Shown: positions 62,290 to 64,000 of the stretch, piece by piece
Numbering within the stretch: the stretch's first letter is position 1
How the letters are laid out: every line of letters begins with the position of its first letter
Assembly: GCA_015058945.1 (NCBI GenBank)
Contig: SVBF01000018.1
Span: 1-64,000, forward strand
From: Erysipelotrichaceae bacterium
Lineage (GTDB): Bacteria; Bacillota_I; Bacilli_A; RFN20; CAG-826
Direction: 5' to 3'
DNA: 64,000 nt
Position numbers and translations under genes: made by a program
Notes under the pieces: generated by a model
Database searches by the model: none
Told to the model about the DNA's origin: nothing
The model's input: only the letters and a program-made list of their open reading frames with translations

Positions 62290-63999
62290 TCAGTAATCGA
62301 GGGGGTCCACGTCACATTCGATGTCGACGCCGCCTTTGCCGGATAAGGCGTGGATCAGATCGCCGAGGTAAGGTTTGATTTCGGCCGGGTTTCTGGTCTT
62401 GATCAAAACGAGCCGACGGTGCTTTTCGGCGAGGAAGGAAATATAAGGCACGATCGGGCCGAGGCAGATCGATTCGGGGAACTGCCGTTCGATGTTCTCG
62501 CGGAACTCAACAGAGGCGCGAACGCAGCGCTCCTCGTCCTTCGCGGCGAACTTCAACGCGATGAGGAAAACGTAGGGAGGGAAGCGGGTGATTTTCCGTT
62601 GCTGCATCTCCTTTTGATAGAAGGCCTCATAGTCTTGTTTCGCCCCTAGGCTGACCGCGTAATGGAACGGGTTATAGGATTGGATCAAGGCGTCGCCGGT
62701 CTTCTCTCCCCTGCCACTTCGACCGACCGCCTGAGTGATCAAGCCAAACGTCGTTTCCGCGGCGCGGTAGGAGGGCTGGGAAAGGCCGATATCCGCCAAA
62801 ACGAGGCCGACCAAAGTTACGTTTGGGAAGTCATGGCCTTTGGCGATCATCTGCGTCCCGACGAGGATGTCATATTCGAAATTACGGAATTCTTGCAAGG
62901 TTTTCGCCACCTTTTTGCGGACTTTTCCGACGTCGCTGTCGAGTCTTCCGATGCGCGCTTCGGGCAGATATTCGTTGAGGACTTTGACGATGCGTTCCGT
63001 GCCGAAGCCAACCCTCATGATCTTTTCTTTGCCACATTCGGGACAATGGTCCGGATAGGCTTCGACATAACCGCAATGATGGCACTTGAGCAGTTCGTCC
63101 TCCCGGTGGTAGGTCAGGTTTCCATGGCAATTGGGGCAGGTGAAAATGTGACCGCAGTTGCCGCAGGTGACATAAGAGCTATAGCCGCGGCGGTTGATGA
63201 GCAAGATGACCTGTTCTTTCCGCTGCAGGCGTTGTTTGATCGCGTCGATGAGGACTTTGGAGAACACCCGGTCCCCCGGCATCATGATTTTGCGGTCCCT
63301 CAAGTCGATGATGGTGGTCTTGGGCAGGCCCTTTTCATTGATGCGCTTTTTGAGTTCGGCGTAACCATAGACGCCCTTCATCGCCCTGGCCTTTGTCTCG
63401 AAGGAAGGGGTCGCCGAGCCGAGGACGACTTTCGCGCCGAAATGTTTGCCGCGCATGATGGCGACTTCCCGGGCATGGTAATAAGGGAGGTTATCTTGTT
63501 TATAGGATTCGACGTGTTCTTCGTCGAGGATGATGAGACCGATGTTTTTTAACGGGGCGAAGACGGCCGAACGGGCGCCGACGACGACCCTGGCGTCTCC
63601 CCTAGCGATGCGGCGGTATTCGTCATACTTCTCCGCGGGGGTGAGCTCACTATGAAGGATCGCGACGTTGCCCTCGAAGCGACGGGAGAAATACTCGACC
63701 ATGATCGGGGTGAGCGAAATCTCGGGCACGAGCATGAGGATGTTTTTGCCTTGGGAAAGGATTTCTTCGCTGAGCTTCAGGTAGACTTCGGTTTTCCCGG
63801 AGCCCGTGACGCCTTGGAGCAAAACGACCTCTTTGTCGTTATGGAGGATGTTCTCCACCGCTTCTTTTTGGGCGATAGTGAGTTCACGGGGTTTCTGTTC
63901 CTTCTCGTATTCGGGGATGAGAAAGCGTTCCTTCTCTTTTTTGACGAAGCGGATCTTCCCGTGTTTTCGAAGTGCGTTGGCAATCGAATCCGACCCCAC
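62290..63999 (-). CDS. priA: primosomal protein N' (replication restart helicase PriA), C-terminal part
   Basis: Restarts replication at collapsed forks. The window holds 569 residues; the start lies beyond 63999. Helicase motifs: LLQGVTGSGKTEVYLKL (Walker A), LIILDEEH (Walker B as DEEH), VLGSATPSFETK and VGTQMIAKGHDFPNVTLVGL. The paired zinc sites lie between (CGNCGHIFTCPNCHGN; CHHCGYVEAYPDHCPECG). The C-terminal domain ends VDIECDVDPLDY. It is the first visible gene of the operon running to 56327. Confidence 0.96.
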   Translation of the reverse strand: MGSDSIANALRKHGKIRFVKKEKERFLIPEYEKEQKPRELTIAQKEAVENILHNDKEVVLLQGVTGSGKTEVYLKLSEEILSQGKNILMLVPEISLTPIMVEYFSRRFEGNVAILHSELTPAEKYDEYRRIARGDARVVVGARSAVFAPLKNIGLIILDEEHVESYKQDNLPYYHAREVAIMRGKHFGAKVVLGSATPSFETKARAMKGVYGYAELKKRINEKGLPKTTIIDLRDRKIMMPGDRVFSKVLIDAIKQRLQRKEQVILLINRRGYSSYVTCGNCGHIFTCPNCHGNLTYHREDELLKCHHCGYVEAYPDHCPECGKEKIMRVGFGTERIVKVLNEYLPEARIGRLDSDVGKVRKKVAKTLQEFRNFEYDILVGTQMIAKGHDFPNVTLVGLVLADIGLSQPSYRAAETTFGLITQAVGRSGRGEKTGDALIQSYNPFHYAVSLGAKQDYEAFYQKEMQQRKITRFPPYVFLIALKFAAKDEERCVRASVEFRENIERQFPESICLGPIVPYISFLAEKHRRLVLIKTRNPAEIKPYLGDLIHALSGKGGVDIECDVDPLDY

Positions 64000-64000
64000 T

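Overview
The window is bacterial chromosome using the standard code (tryptophan is read from TGG; TGA works as a stop, often inside ATGA overlaps). Gene content and order point to a low-branching member of the Bacilli related to Erysipelotrichia/Mollicutes, probably host-associated. Supporting signs are: Firmicutes-type gene neighbourhoods (priA-rsmB-rlmN-stp-prkC-rpe near rpmB; ezrA-nifS-thiI near rpsD; infC-rpmI-rplT; pepV-trmB-ytpR), a T-box thrS leader, a CIRCE-like groES operator and a cre-like site. By eye the core genes are rich in GC and C-ending codons. Clearly AT-richer blocks lie at about 14.0-15.0 kb and 24.85-27.9 kb. The taxonomic placement is inference.

Layout. 0-8.2 kb: three small unknown genes, then glycolysis (pfkA, pyk, ROK glucokinase), a small lipoprotein, a PAP2 membrane phosphatase and enolase. 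8.4-16.2 kb: accessory region with an RHS polymorphic toxin gene broken by two apparent single-base frameshifts and its presumed immunity gene, a nucleoside phosphorylase, an AT-rich papain-like secreted protease followed by a serpin-like lipoprotein, and an internally deleted second copy of the phosphorylase. 16.2-22 kb: T-box/thrS, an HD-domain protein, a Fic-fold protein without the catalytic histidine plus a membrane partner, and a DUF3990-type toxin with an HTH partner behind a duplicated palindromic operator. 22-23.4 kb: infC (AUC start)-rpmI-rplT behind an L20-type leader. 23.5-27.9 kb: small membrane proteins of unknown function, then an AT-rich LysR/MATE island ending in a tyrosine-recombinase remnant. 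28-36.3 kb: DUF3737 / C-S lyase / membrane protein operon, nifS-thiI, ezrA, a DUF1295 methyltransferase-like protein and rpsD. 36.5-45.4 kb: DUF362, GH53 galactanase lipoprotein, tyrS, glutathione peroxidase, groES-groEL and a LacI regulator. 45.6-52.2 kb: pepV-trmB-ytpR, coaX with a pantothenate-type ECF S-component (frameshifted), leuS. 52.2-64 kb: glycogen operon glgC-glgD-glgA, rpmB, then the compact priA-DUF1904-rsmB-like-rlmN-stp-prkC-rpe-membrane protein operon, with priA running off the right edge.

How the genes work together. The metabolic picture is a sugar fermenter that splits galactan outside the cell, runs glycolysis, stores ADP-glucose-derived glycogen and salvages pantothenate and peptides. 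Three recurring themes stand out. About eleven genes have a -10 hexamer only 6-9 nt before the start codon and no Shine-Dalgarno, which predicts leaderless mRNAs. Two proteins keep their family fold but lack catalytic residues (RsmB-like and Fic-like). Several toxin/inhibitor-type pairs are concentrated between 8 and 22 kb. No rRNA, tRNA or CRISPR array was recognised.
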